A DNA stretch of 64,000 nucleotides from Zoogloea dura (GTDB lineage Bacteria > Pseudomonadota > Gammaproteobacteria > Burkholderiales > Rhodocyclaceae): positions 62,001-126,000 of the forward strand of contig NZ_JABBGA010000006.1 of NCBI RefSeq assembly GCF_012927165.1, written 5' to 3'. The position numbers were made by a program, and so were the translations under genes. The number at the start of each line of letters is the position of its first letter. Position 1 is the first letter of the stretch. The notes beneath the pieces were generated by a model that was given only the letters and a program-made list of their open reading frames with translations, made no database searches and had not been told where the DNA came from. Below are positions 1-7,941 of this stretch, piece by piece.

Positions 1-2
1 CC

Positions 3-461
3 GGCCTCGCCAAGGTCAAGAAGACCATCCCGACCCCCAAGTTCGGCATCGCCAAGGCCCGCGCCGACTTCGACACGCTGCAGGCCATCATCACCTGCCG
101 CTACGATGTGATGACCCGCTACGTGCAGTCCCTCAAGGCCATCGCCAAGGACGAGTTCGAGGCCCTCAAGGCCCAGTCCGGCGGCAAGCTCAAGGCTGGT
201 GAGCTGCGCCGCTGGCTGGCGGCCGACGAGAGCCAGCTGTGCGCCGAGGAAAAGACCCGCCTGGCCAGCCTGCTCAAGGAAAACACCCGCCTGCAGACCG
301 TGGTGGCGATGCGTGACGAACTCACCGCCCTGTGGGCCCGCTCCACCGCCAGCCACGAGCAGCTGCTGCAGCAGCTCCAGGACTGGATCGCCCGCGCCGA
401 GCAGAGCGGCATCCGCCAGCTCGAGGAGTTCTCCCTGCGCCTGCGCCGCTACGCGGTCTGA
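3..461 (+). CDS. Fatty-acid (acyl-CoA) desaturase, C-terminal end only
   Basis: The frame is open from the window edge to a TGA at 461, so only about 152 C-terminal residues are present and the start lies outside. The visible part is a charged helical tail ending in a motif like EEFSLRLRRYAV. I recognise this ending from DesA-type membrane fatty-acid desaturases of betaproteobacteria, which place a soluble helical tail after the histidine-box membrane core. The diagnostic histidine boxes are upstream of the window and cannot be checked. The assignment therefore rests on recalled family resemblance only; an internal ATG at 108 is not the real start. Confidence 0.6.
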   Translation, partial: GLAKVKKTIPTPKFGIAKARADFDTLQAIITCRYDVMTRYVQSLKAIAKDEFEALKAQSGGKLKAGELRRWLAADESQLCAEEKTRLASLLKENTRLQTVVAMRDELTALWARSTASHEQLLQQLQDWIARAEQSGIRQLEEFSLRLRRYAV

Positions 462-545
462 ACCACCGCGCAGCGCCTCCGCATCACCCGAACCCGCCGG
501 CAACGGCGGGTTCGTCGTTTCTGACCTGCCCTCAAGGCCGCCCCG

Positions 546-1154
546 ATGAGCAAGCTGATCCTCTTCAACAAACCCTACGGCGTGCTGTGCCAGTTCACCG
601 GCGAGGCCGGTCGCGAAACCCTGGCCAATCACATCTCCCTGCCCGGGGTATACGCCGCCGGCCGCCTCGACACCGACAGCGAGGGCCTGCTGGTGCTCAC
701 CGACGACGGCGCCCTGCAGGCGCGCATCGCCGATCCTCGCCACAAGCTGGCCAAGACCTACCTGGTGCAGGTGGAGGGCATCCCCGACGAAGCCGCCCTG
801 GCCCGCCTGCGCGCCGGTGTGGATCTCGGCGACTTCACCACCCGTCCCTGCCAGGCCCGTCTCGCTGAAGAACCCGCCTGGCTGTGGCCGCGCAACCCGC
901 CGATCCGTGAACGCAAGGCGATTCCCACCAGTTGGCTGGAGATCGTGCTCAAGGAGGGCAAGAACCGTCAGGTGCGGCGCATGACTGCGAAGGTCGGCTT
1001 CCCGACCTTGCGTCTGCTGCGGGTGCGTATCGGTGAGTGGACGCTTGAGGGGCTGGCGCCGGGGGAATGGCGGGAGGTGGCGGTGCCTGCTTTGCCGGGA
1101 CTGGCCCCGGAGCGGCCTTCTGCTGTGCCGCGGAAGAGGTTGCCGCGCCGTTGA
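546..1154 (+). CDS. rluE: 23S rRNA pseudouridine synthase, RluE/RsuA family
   Basis: This 202-residue protein matches the length and order of RluE, which makes pseudouridine 2457 in 23S rRNA. The catalytic motif [11 protein letters not shown] places the nucleophilic aspartate at about residue 42, and the downstream [11 protein letters not shown] segment is typical of the RsuA/RluB/E/F group. There is no N-terminal S4 domain, which fits RluE better than RluB or RluF. The C-terminal tail is basic. The gene begins 85 bp after the desaturase and ends just before a large repeat element. The family is secure; the exact modified position is inferred. Confidence 0.85.
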   Translation: MSKLILFNKPYGVLCQFTGEAGRETLANHISLPGVYAAGRLDTDSEGLLVLTDDGALQARIADPRHKLAKTYLVQVEGIPDEAALARLRAGVDLGDFTTRPCQARLAEEPAWLWPRNPPIRERKAIPTSWLEIVLKEGKNRQVRRMTAKVGFPTLRLLRVRIGEWTLEGLAPGEWREVAVPALPGLAPERPSAVPRKRLPRR

Positions 1155-1190
1155 TGTCGCGTGGGGCGATCGGTTGCGTCTGTCTGTCGG

Positions 1191-1805
1191 TGCCTTTGCT
1201 GGTTGGTTTTCCGTTGTTTTACGTTGAATTGGCCGGGATTTCGCCCCGGCGGGCGACTCACTTCTTTGCTTCGCCAAAGAAGTGAGCAAGAAAGGCGACC
1301 CGCCTCCCCGGTCATTCGCTGCGCGAATGACTGCCCTGCGCTGCTCACGCCAGGCGGCCGGCGCGGAACTCGCCCTGCGGGCTCAGACAACCGCGCCGGA
1401 CTTCCCCGCCTGCCGCTGCGCTGCTCGGCGGGTCGGAACGGGCTTTCAGCAAGCACCGAGCCTCTGCGGAAGAGCCGGTGGCTGCGAGACGTTGGGGTTT
1501 GCTTTTGCGTTGATCATCGAGCCCTGCTTCAGCAAACGCGCGGTGTTTGCGAAAAGCCCGTTCTGACCCGCCGAGCAGCGGAGTATCGGGCGGGGCCTTC
1601 CGGCGCGGCTGTCTGAGGAGGCGCAGCCGACGAGTTCCGCGCCGGCCGCCCGATGCGAGCAGCGCAGGGGAGTCGTTCGCAACGCGAACGACCGGGGAAG
1701 CCGGGTCGCCTTTCTTTCCCCCTTTCTTTGGCGACGCAAAGAAAGGGGTCGCCTGCCGGGGCGAAATCCCGGCCAACTCAACGCAAAACAACGGAAAGCC
1801 GACCC
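1191..1805. repeat. Large imperfect palindromic repeat, copy A
   Basis: About 615 bp whose two halves are imperfect reverse complements. It starts near TGCCTTTGCTGG and ends near CAACGGAAAGCCGACC. The arms hold nested hairpins: TTCTTTGCTTCGCCAAAGAA near 1262, a palindrome TCATTCGCTGCGCGAATGA near 1312, and GCCGGCGCGGAACTCG answered by CGAGTTCCGCGCCGGC. Copies B (29506-30134, reverse orientation) and C (32378-33001, same outer orientation) are clearly homologous. Long open frames cross it in several frames on both strands, but they look like a by-product of its composition: no start, RBS or protein family supports them. No transposase is encoded. Confidence 0.85.
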
Positions 1806-1861
1806 GCAGCCCAAAACCCGCCTTAAACACAAAAATTCCGACAGGCCCATCACGCGCCGGC

Positions 1862-2134
1862 TTTACTCAGTTACGCCACCGCTTAACTGACATCCGCCTG
1901 CCGTTAACAGACATACGCGCTCCGTTAACAGACATCCGCCACCCGTTAACTCACATCCGGCTTCCGTTAACTGACTTCCTGGACCCGTTAACTCAATTAC
2001 GCATCCCGTTAACTGAGTTAACGAGTCCAGGATGTGACATCCAGCCCCGCGTGATTGACATCCGGCACCCCGGAATTGACATCCGGGCCCCCGGAATTGA
2101 GATACGCGCTGCCGGAACTCAATTCCGCGGCTGC
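1862..2134. repeat. Array of thirteen 21-bp units (TTAACTGACATCC core)
   Basis: Thirteen units follow at an exact 21-bp spacing, with starts at 1862, 1883, 1904, 1925, 1946, 1967, 1988, 2009, 2030, 2051, 2072, 2093 and 2114. Units at 1883-2009 begin TTAAC. The later ones change to a GGAATT or GATT start but keep GACATCC or a close variant in phase. Twenty-one is seven codons, and on the plus strand one frame reads as heptads of the type L-T-D-I-R-x-P. I see no convincing start codon with an RBS for such a protein. This is not a CRISPR array because there are no spacers. It begins 57 bp after repeat copy A. Confidence 0.85.
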
Positions 2135-2138
2135 TGGA

Positions 2139-2197
2139 GCGGCTTCAGCCGCCCACGAGTCGTCATGCGGGGCCGGCAGGCTGAAGCCCGCCCCCGC
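2139..2197. repeat. REP-like hairpin (GCGGCTTCAGCCGC family)
   Basis: GCGGCTTCAGCCGCCC at 2139 is answered by GGCTGAAGCCCGCCCCCGC at 2179, giving a long stem about 90 bp upstream of the DUF192 gene. Related sequence occurs as a perfect 27-bp inverted repeat at 55036-55105 and as partial units near 29470 and 43852. I infer a REP/BIME-like family. Confidence 0.45.
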
Positions 2198-2288
2198 GGA
2201 CGTCCTTGGCCCGGCAGCATGCCGCAGGGAAGCCGCAAGGTATTTCGTGCTAAGTTCGTGGCGTCCATCCTTCACCCGAGTCTGCATC

Positions 2289-2750
2289 ATGTTTCTGCCC
2301 CGCCCGCTGCTGTCCGTCCTTGCTGCTGCTTGCCTGCTTGCCCCGATCTCCCGTGCCGACGCCCAGGCGGCCATGCCGGTGACTGAGTTGGGGGCGGGGA
2401 TGTTCCGGATCGAGGCGGAGGTGGCGGCGACCCCGGACAACCGGATGGTGGGCTTGATGCAGCGCCGCAGCATGGCGGCCAATCACGGCATGCTCTTTGT
2501 GTTCACCGAGGCGCAGCGCCATTGCATGTGGATGAAGAACACCCTGCTGCCGCTGTCGGTGGCTTTCATGGACGAGGAGGGGCGCATCCTCAACATTGAG
2601 GACATGCAGCCCCAGACGGAGACCAACCACTGCGCGGCCAAGCCGGCCCGCTTTGCCCTGGAGATGAACCTGGGCTGGTTCAAGCAGAAGGGCTTCGGGC
2701 CGGGTACGCGTATCGTCGGCGCAGACAGGCTCGCCGGCAGCGCGCGCTGA
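2289..2750 (+). CDS. Exported DUF192 family protein
   Basis: A 153-residue protein. The start at 2289 gives an immediate signal peptide (MFLPRPLLSVLAAACLLA..., cleavage expected near ADA-QA at about residue 27). Starting upstream would read through the 21-bp array. The mature part has the DUF192 signature: a GLMQRRSM segment, then MLFVF, then MWMKNTLLPLSVAF with invariant Trp and Lys, and a C-terminal ALEMNLGWF. DUF192 proteins are small single-domain, usually exported proteins of unknown biochemical role. It converges on fdx, and a short CCCC/GGGG hairpin near 2773-2789 could terminate both. Its link to the Fe-S genes is positional only. Confidence 0.8.
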   Translation: MFLPRPLLSVLAAACLLAPISRADAQAAMPVTELGAGMFRIEAEVAATPDNRMVGLMQRRSMAANHGMLFVFTEAQRHCMWMKNTLLPLSVAFMDEEGRILNIEDMQPQTETNHCAAKPARFALEMNLGWFKQKGFGPGTRIVGADRLAGSAR

Positions 2751-2863
2751 ATCCTGCGGCGGCGGGTGAGTCACCCCACGGCGGGGTTTCGCCACCACAG
2801 GCCCGTGAGGGGCGTTCAGGAAAGCCCGGGGCGGCCCGCCGCCTTCCTTGGGGGCCGCGCCGG

Positions 2864-3202
2864 TCAGCCGTGTTCGCGGGCGTGGTTGCGGGAGTGCTTG
2901 GGGATCTCGATCAACAGGTCGGTGTCGCCGAGCTTGACGCAACAGGCCAGGCGCGAGTCGGCCTGCAGGGCCCAGGCCGAATCCAGCTGGTCTTCTTCCA
3001 GATCATTGCTCGGCGGCACGCTGGCGCCGCCCTGGCGGATGTAGACATGGCAGGTGGCACAGGCCGCCACCTTTTCGCAGGCGTGTTCCAGGGGCACGCC
3101 GGCGGCCAGCAGCGCATCGCACAGGGACTGGCCGGGCTTGGACTCGAAGTTCACGCCGGTCGGGCACAGGTGTGGGTGGGGCAGCACGCGGACGGTGGGC
3201 AT
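2864..3202 (-). CDS. fdx: ISC-type [2Fe-2S] ferredoxin
   Basis: The 112-residue protein has the adrenodoxin-type cysteine pattern: CEKVAACATC (C-x5-C-x2-C) around residues 40-50 and a distal ACC near residue 86. The length matches Fdx of isc operons, which supplies electrons for cluster assembly on IscU. It is the last gene of the leftward isc operon; its ATG shares one base with the hscA stop (TGATG), so translation is probably coupled. It converges on the DUF192 gene. Confidence is high from both family and position. Confidence 0.92.
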   Translation of the reverse strand: MPTVRVLPHPHLCPTGVNFESKPGQSLCDALLAAGVPLEHACEKVAACATCHVYIRQGGASVPPSNDLEEDQLDSAWALQADSRLACCVKLGDTDLLIEIPKHSRNHAREHG

Positions 3203-5079
3203 CAGATGGTCTCCAGGCTGCGGCCGGCCAGGGCCCGCTTGATGCTGGCATCCATGCGGCGGGCGGCAAAGTCGCCGCTGGCAGTGTTGAGGGCGTCGGT
3301 GGCGGCGCGGATCTTGCGCGTGTCGCCTTCGTCGGTTTCCAGCAGTTCGGCGAGGGCGAAGATGGCCTTCTGCAGGGTGTCCCGCTCCGGCGGCGAGAGC
3401 AGCGCCGCGCCATCGCTGGCCAGCGCCGCTTCGGTGGCGTCGATCAGGCGGCGGGCTTCCACCTGGGCCTCGCGCAGCATGCGCGTGGCGGCGTCGATCT
3501 CGCCGCTGCCGTAGGCATCGAGGAGCATGCGCGCCACTTCGCCGTCACCCAGGCCGTAGGAGGGCTTCACCTCCACGTGGGCCTCGACACCGCTGGTCTG
3601 TTCCCGGGCGGTGACCGACAGGAGGCCGTCTGCGTCGATCTGGAAGGTGACGCGGATGCGCGCGGCACCGGCCACCATGGGCGGGATGCCGCGCAAGGTG
3701 AAGCGGGCCAGGGAGCGGCATTCGGAGACGATCTCGCGCTCGCCCTGCACCACATGCACGCTCATCGCGGTCTGGCCATCCTTGTAGGTGGTGAAGTCCT
3801 GGGCGCGGGCGGTGGGGATGGTGCTGTTGCGCGGCACGATCTTTTCCACCAGGCCACCCATGGTCTCCAGGCCGAGCGACAGCGGGCACACGTCGAGCAG
3901 CAACCAGTCGGCCTCGCTGCCGGATTTGCGGTTGCCGGCCAGCACATCGGCCTGCATGGCGGCACCCAGGGCCACCACTTGGTCAGGGTCGAGGTTGTTG
4001 AGCGGCGCCGTGCCGAACAGGGAGGCCACTGCCGCCTGCACGTGGGGCATGCGGGTGGAGCCGCCGACCATCACCACGCCCTTGACGTCCTCCACGCCGA
4101 GGCCGGCGTCACGCAAGGCCTTGCGTACCGGGCGCAGGCTGCGCGAGACCAGCTCGGCGGTGAGCTCGATGAACTGGGCGCGGGTGACCGCCACGCGTAT
4201 CACCTGGCCGTCACCCAGGGTGGCGCTGGCGAGGGTCTGTTCTACGGCGGAGAGGCTTTCCTTGGTGCTGCGGGCCAGGGCCAGGATGCGCCTTTCATCC
4301 TCGATGGGCAGTTCGGCGGGCAATCCGGCCTGGGTTTTCAGCCATACGGCGAGGCGTTGGTCGAAGTCGTCGCCGCCGAGGGCCGGATCGCCATTGGTGG
4401 CGAGCACTTCGAAGACGCCGCGGGTGAGCTTGAGGATGGAGATGTCGAAGGTGCCGCCGCCCAGGTCGTACACCGCGTAGGTGCCTTCTGCCGCGTTGTC
4501 GAGGCCGTAGGCAATGGCCGCGGCGGTGGGCTCGTTGAGCAGGCGCAATACGTTCAATCCTGCCAGGCGGGCGGCATCCTTGGTGGCCTGACGCTGGGCG
4601 TCGTCGAAATAGGCCGGTACGGTGATGACGGCACCGGTGAGTTCGCCGCCGAGGCTGGCTTCGGCCCGCTCGCGCAGGGCCCGCAGGATGTCGGCTGAGA
4701 CTTCCACCGGGGTCTTGCGGCCGGCGCGGGTCTCGATGCCGACCATGCCGGGGCCGTCGCTCAGCTGGTAGTGGCTGCGCATCGTCGCGTCGGCATCGGC
4801 GAGGGAGCGGCCCATCAGGCGCTTGACCGAGGCGATGGTGTTGAGCGGATCGTCGGCCTGGCCGGCGCGTGCGGCGCGGCCGACGATCCGCTCATCGGCG
4901 GCGTAACACACCACCGAGGGCAGCAGGGCGTGGCCGTCGGCGTCGGGCAGGGCCTTGGCGAGGCCGCTGGCCACCGTGGCCACGAGGGAGTTGGTGGTGC
5001 CGAGGTCGATCCCGACAGCCAGGCGGTGCTGGTGAGGGGCGGCGGCCAGCCCCGGTTCGGCGATTTGCAGCAGCGCCAT
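3202..5079 (-). CDS. hscA: Fe-S cluster assembly chaperone HscA (Hsp70 family)
   Basis: The 625-residue protein matches HscA in length. An ATPase domain opens with [12 protein letters not shown] and contains [10 protein letters not shown] and [11 protein letters not shown]; the substrate-binding and helical lid domains follow. HscA binds the LPPVK loop of IscU and helps release the cluster, and that motif is present in IscU here (ALPPVKIHC). An RBS (GGGAGA) lies just upstream of the ATG. The partner J-protein gene hscB, usually between iscA and hscA, is absent: only 25 bp separate iscA from hscA. HscB must be encoded elsewhere or be dispensable. Confidence 0.93.
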   Translation of the reverse strand: MALLQIAEPGLAAAPHQHRLAVGIDLGTTNSLVATVASGLAKALPDADGHALLPSVVCYAADERIVGRAARAGQADDPLNTIASVKRLMGRSLADADATMRSHYQLSDGPGMVGIETRAGRKTPVEVSADILRALRERAEASLGGELTGAVITVPAYFDDAQRQATKDAARLAGLNVLRLLNEPTAAAIAYGLDNAAEGTYAVYDLGGGTFDISILKLTRGVFEVLATNGDPALGGDDFDQRLAVWLKTQAGLPAELPIEDERRILALARSTKESLSAVEQTLASATLGDGQVIRVAVTRAQFIELTAELVSRSLRPVRKALRDAGLGVEDVKGVVMVGGSTRMPHVQAAVASLFGTAPLNNLDPDQVVALGAAMQADVLAGNRKSGSEADWLLLDVCPLSLGLETMGGLVEKIVPRNSTIPTARAQDFTTYKDGQTAMSVHVVQGEREIVSECRSLARFTLRGIPPMVAGAARIRVTFQIDADGLLSVTAREQTSGVEAHVEVKPSYGLGDGEVARMLLDAYGSGEIDAATRMLREAQVEARRLIDATEAALASDGAALLSPPERDTLQKAIFALAELLETDEGDTRKIRAATDALNTASGDFAARRMDASIKRALAGRSLETI

Positions 5080-5104
5080 GATGGTCTCTCCCTTTTAGGC
5101 TGAT

Positions 5105-5428
5105 TCAGACGGCAAAGCTCTCGCCGCAGCCGCATTCGGCCTTGGCGTTCGGGTTGTTGAACTTGAAGCCCTCGTTGAGGCCCTCGCGGACGAAGTCCAG
5201 TTCGGTGCCATCCAGGTAGGGCAGGCTGCGCGGGTCCACCAGCAGCTTGACGCCGGCGCACTCGAAGACCAGGTCTTCGGGCAGGCTTTCGTCGGCAAAC
5301 TCCAGGGCGTAGGCCATGCCGGAGCAGCCGCTGGTCTTGACGGCGAGGCGCAGGCCGAAGCCCTTGCCGCGCTTGTCGAGGGTTTTCTGGATGTGGCGCG
5401 CGGCCTTCTCGGTGACGGTGATGCTCAT
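5105..5428 (-). CDS. iscA: A-type Fe-S carrier IscA
   Basis: This 107-residue protein begins [13 protein letters not shown], as IscA does, and has the three conserved cysteines in [10 protein letters not shown] and CGCGESF at the end. It transfers or stores Fe-S clusters or iron during assembly. An AAGGA RBS precedes the ATG. It lies between the ErpA-like gene and hscA, so this operon carries two A-type carriers. The IscA/ErpA split is made on the start sequence and neighbours; both belong to the HesB/IscA family. Confidence 0.9.
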   Translation of the reverse strand: MSITVTEKAARHIQKTLDKRGKGFGLRLAVKTSGCSGMAYALEFADESLPEDLVFECAGVKLLVDPRSLPYLDGTELDFVREGLNEGFKFNNPNAKAECGCGESFAV

Positions 5429-5467
5429 GCTGGCTTCCTTTCGGATCGGGGCGGGGCGGGCCCGGCC

Positions 5468-5821
5468 TTACATGGAGAAGGAGCTGCCGCAGCCACAGGT
5501 GCTGGTGGCGTTGGGATTGCGGATGACGAAGCGGGAACCTTCCAGGCCGTCTTCGTAATCGATCTCGGCGCCCATCAGGTATTGGGTGCTCATGGAGTCG
5601 ATCAGCAGGGTGACGCCCGATTGCACGATGCTCATGTCGTCTTCGTTGGCCACTTCGTCGAAGGAAAAGCCGTACTGGAAGCCGGAGCAGCCGCCGCCGC
5701 TCACATACACGCGCAGCTTGAGGGCGGTGTTGCCTTCCTCGGCGATCAGTTCGGCCACCTTGCCGGCAGCAGCCGGGGTGAAGATGACGGAGGCGGGCAT
5801 TTCGGTAACGGTGGTGTTCAT
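5468..5821 (-). CDS. A-type Fe-S carrier, ErpA/IscA2-like
   Basis: This 117-residue HesB-family protein has [15 protein letters not shown], then an FVIRNPNA segment and a terminal CGCGSSF, with the three cluster-binding cysteines in place. The fragment after GFSFDE, with DIDY-like [16 protein letters not shown], resembles ErpA more than IscA. ErpA delivers clusters to target apoproteins. It sits 12 bp after iscU and 39 bp before iscA, so it belongs to the same transcript. Inclusion in a NifA-type operon suggests a role in supplying nitrogen-fixation proteins, which is inference. Confidence 0.85.
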   Translation of the reverse strand: MNTTVTEMPASVIFTPAAAGKVAELIAEEGNTALKLRVYVSGGGCSGFQYGFSFDEVANEDDMSIVQSGVTLLIDSMSTQYLMGAEIDYEDGLEGSRFVIRNPNATSTCGCGSSFSM

Positions 5822-5833
5822 GGCGTGGGCTCC

Positions 5834-6259
5834 TCAGGGGGCGACGGGGGCGCAGATGGCGGTTTCGGTTTCGGTGGTGCTGCCGTGCTTGGCGCGATAG
5901 TCGGCCACGGCGGCCTTGATCGCGTCCTCGGCGAGGATCGAGCAGTGGATCTTGACCGGCGGCAGGGCCAGCTCTTCGGCGATCTCGGTGTTCTTGATGT
6001 CGAGGGCTTCGCTGAGCGTCTTGCCCTTGACCCATTCGGTGACCAGCGAGCTCGAGGCGATGGCCGAGCCGCAGCCGTAGGTCTTGAACTTGGCGTCCTC
6101 GATGATGCCGTCGGCGGATACCTTGATCTGCAGGCGCATCACGTCGCCGCAGGCCGGCGCGCCGACCATGCCGGTGCCCACGTCCTCGTCTTCCTTGCCG
6201 AAGCTGCCGACGTTGCGGGGGTTTTCGTAATGCTCGATGACTTTTTCGCTGTAGGCCAT
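5834..6259 (-). CDS. iscU: Fe-S cluster scaffold IscU
   Basis: The 141-residue scaffold begins MAYSEKVIEHYENPRNVG, the standard IscU start. It carries the three ligand cysteines in PACGDVM, YGCGSAIASSS and KIHCSILAE, plus the HscA-binding LPPVK motif. It is about a dozen residues longer than classic IscU, with a short C-terminal tail containing an extra Cys (TAICAPVAP). No NifU is seen in the window, so this IscU may be the scaffold for nitrogenase clusters. iscS lies 34 bp upstream. Confidence 0.95.
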   Translation of the reverse strand: MAYSEKVIEHYENPRNVGSFGKEDEDVGTGMVGAPACGDVMRLQIKVSADGIIEDAKFKTYGCGSAIASSSLVTEWVKGKTLSEALDIKNTEIAEELALPPVKIHCSILAEDAIKAAVADYRAKHGSTTETETAICAPVAP

Positions 6260-6293
6260 GTTGTATCTCCGGGGTTTCGGTCGTTGGGGGCGT

Positions 6294-7505
6294 TCAGTGG
6301 GACGCCCACTGGATGCTTTCCAGGTCGATGCCTTCGCGCACCATCTCCCACAGGGGCGAGAGTTCGCGGAGCTTGGCGACCGCTTCGGTGACCAGGGCGA
6401 TGGTGGTGTCCACCTCGGCCTGGGTGGTGAAGCGGCCGATCGAGAAGCGGATGGAGCTGTGCGCCAGCTCGTCGCTGCGGCCCAGGGCGCGCAGCACGTA
6501 GGAAGGCTCGAGGCTGGCCGAGGTGCAGGCCGAGCCGGAGGACACCGCCAGCTGCTTGATGCCCATCAGCAGGGATTCGCCTTCCACATAGTTGAAGCTG
6601 ACGTTCAGGTTGTGGGGCACACGGGCATCGATGTTGCCGTTGAGGTACACCTCCTCCATGGCGGAGAGGCCCGCCCACAGGCGGTCGCGCAGCCAGCGGA
6701 TGCGTTCGTTCTCGGTGCTCATGCTGCCGCGGGCCAGGGCGTAGGCTTCGCCCATGCCGACGATCTGATGGGTCGGCAGGGTGCCCGAACGCAGGCCGCG
6801 CTCGTGGCCGCCGCCGTGGATCAGGGCCTCCAGGCGCACCCGCGGCTTGCGCCGCACGTACAGGGCGCCGATGCCCTTGGGGCCGTAGGTCTTGTGGGCC
6901 GACAGGGAGAGCAGGTCGATCGGCGTGGCGGACAGGTCGATCTCCACCTTGCCGGCGGCCTGGGCCGCATCCACGTGGTAGATGATGCCCCTGGCGCGGC
7001 ACAGGGCGCCGATGGCGGCCACGTCCTGGATCACCCCGATCTCGTTGTTCACCAGCATGGTGGAGATGAGGATGGTGTCCGGACGGATCGCCGCGGTGAG
7101 TTTGTCGAGGTCGATCAGGCCGTCACTTTCGACATCCAGGTAGGTGACTTCGAAACCTTCCCGCTCGAGTTCGCGGCAGGTGTCGAGCACTGACTTATGC
7201 TCGGTCCGCGGTGTGATCAGGTGCTTGCCACGGCCGGCATGGAAGCGCGCAGCACCCTTGATGGCGAGGTTGTTGGACTCCGTGGCGCCGGAGGTCCAGA
7301 CAATCTCCTTGGGGTCGGCGCCAACCAGCGCGGCAACCTGTTCGCGGGCGATTTCAACGGCTTCCTCGGCCGCCCAGCCGTAGGCATGGGAGCGGCTGGC
7401 AGGGTTGCCGAAGAGCTCGGTGAGGTAGGGAATCATCTTGGCGGCAACCCGGGCGTCCACCGGGGTCGTCGCTGCGTAGTCGAGATAGATCGGTTGGGTC
7501 GTCAT
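6294..7505 (-). CDS. iscS: Cysteine desulfurase IscS
   Basis: Taking the ATG at 7505 gives 403 residues beginning [17 protein letters not shown], the normal IscS start and length; the open frame further upstream crosses the promoter and is not coding. The PLP lysine is in [10 protein letters not shown] and the sulfur-donor cysteine in [14 protein letters not shown]. It provides sulfur to IscU. It is the first gene of the leftward isc operon. No iscR precedes it. Instead a sigma-54 promoter and NifA site lie upstream, which is unusual for isc genes. Confidence 0.95.
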   Translation of the reverse strand: MTTQPIYLDYAATTPVDARVAAKMIPYLTELFGNPASRSHAYGWAAEEAVEIAREQVAALVGADPKEIVWTSGATESNNLAIKGAARFHAGRGKHLITPRTEHKSVLDTCRELEREGFEVTYLDVESDGLIDLDKLTAAIRPDTILISTMLVNNEIGVIQDVAAIGALCRARGIIYHVDAAQAAGKVEIDLSATPIDLLSLSAHKTYGPKGIGALYVRRKPRVRLEALIHGGGHERGLRSGTLPTHQIVGMGEAYALARGSMSTENERIRWLRDRLWAGLSAMEEVYLNGNIDARVPHNLNVSFNYVEGESLLMGIKQLAVSSGSACTSASLEPSYVLRALGRSDELAHSSIRFSIGRFTTQAEVDTTIALVTEAVAKLRELSPLWEMVREGIDLESIQWASH

Positions 7506-7547
7506 GGGTCTTGTTCTCCGCGTGGGGGGCTTTTGCGGAGGACTCCA

Positions 7548-7562
7548 GCAACTTCGGTGCCA
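7548..7562 (-). promoter_or_regulatory. Sigma-54 (-24/-12) promoter for iscS operon
   Basis: On the minus strand the bases read TGGCAC-CGAAG-TTGC, a full match to the TGGCAC-N5-TTGC consensus. It lies about 43 bp before the iscS ATG. A NifA-type upstream site is about 95 bp further upstream. Confidence 0.85.
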
Positions 7563-7654
7563 AGCTGCAGGGTGTGTGCAGGGCTTTGATTTATAAGGAT
7601 TGTCGCTTTTGTCGTATTGCATCATCGGGATGTCGGCGAGGGCTTTGTCACCTT

Positions 7655-7670
7655 TGTCAGATTCCACACA
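7655..7670. promoter_or_regulatory. NifA upstream activator site (iscS/nifA intergenic)
   Basis: The sequence TGTCAGATTCCACACA fits TGT-N10-ACA exactly. Its core is almost identical to the nifH-side site at 36932 (TGTCACATTCCACACA). The spacing to the minus-strand sigma-54 promoter is right for NifA. It is 272 bp from nifA, where no clear sigma-54 box is seen. Confidence 0.8.
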
Positions 7671-7941
7671 GGGCGAGGCCGGCAATGCACCAGGATGAAG
7701 CGTGGAGCCCCGTAAAGGGCTGTCGGCGGGCCGCCTCGAAGCTGCGCCGGCGGGCCTGGAATACGCGCCCCGCGAGCTCCCTTCCGCTAAATCAATGGCT
7801 TGTGCGGCGGGCCTGATACGAAATAACCATGGCGCTTCTAGGTATAAGCCTTGCTTGGTTTCCAGCCATGCGGGCCGGTGCGACATTCAGGCAATCCGGT
7901 TCGCCCCTGACAGACCTGAACCTGCTTGAAGGAGTCTCGCG

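Noticed and set aside
1033-1853. Several long open frames on both strands inside repeat copy A
   Set aside because: The same frames recur in copies B and C in both orientations and reflect palindromic, GC-rich composition; no RBS, no family and no consistent frame among copies.
1862-2134. CRISPR array
   Set aside because: Units are contiguous with a 21-bp period, without unique spacers, and no cas genes are near.
3172-4698. A 508-residue plus-strand open frame opposite hscA
   Set aside because: It is a shadow of hscA in the complementary strand, His/Gly-rich, with no RBS.
7681-7941. A sigma-54 promoter for nifA itself
   Set aside because: No GG-N10-GC pair with acceptable -24/-12 context was found; nifA is probably expressed from another promoter type that I could not define.
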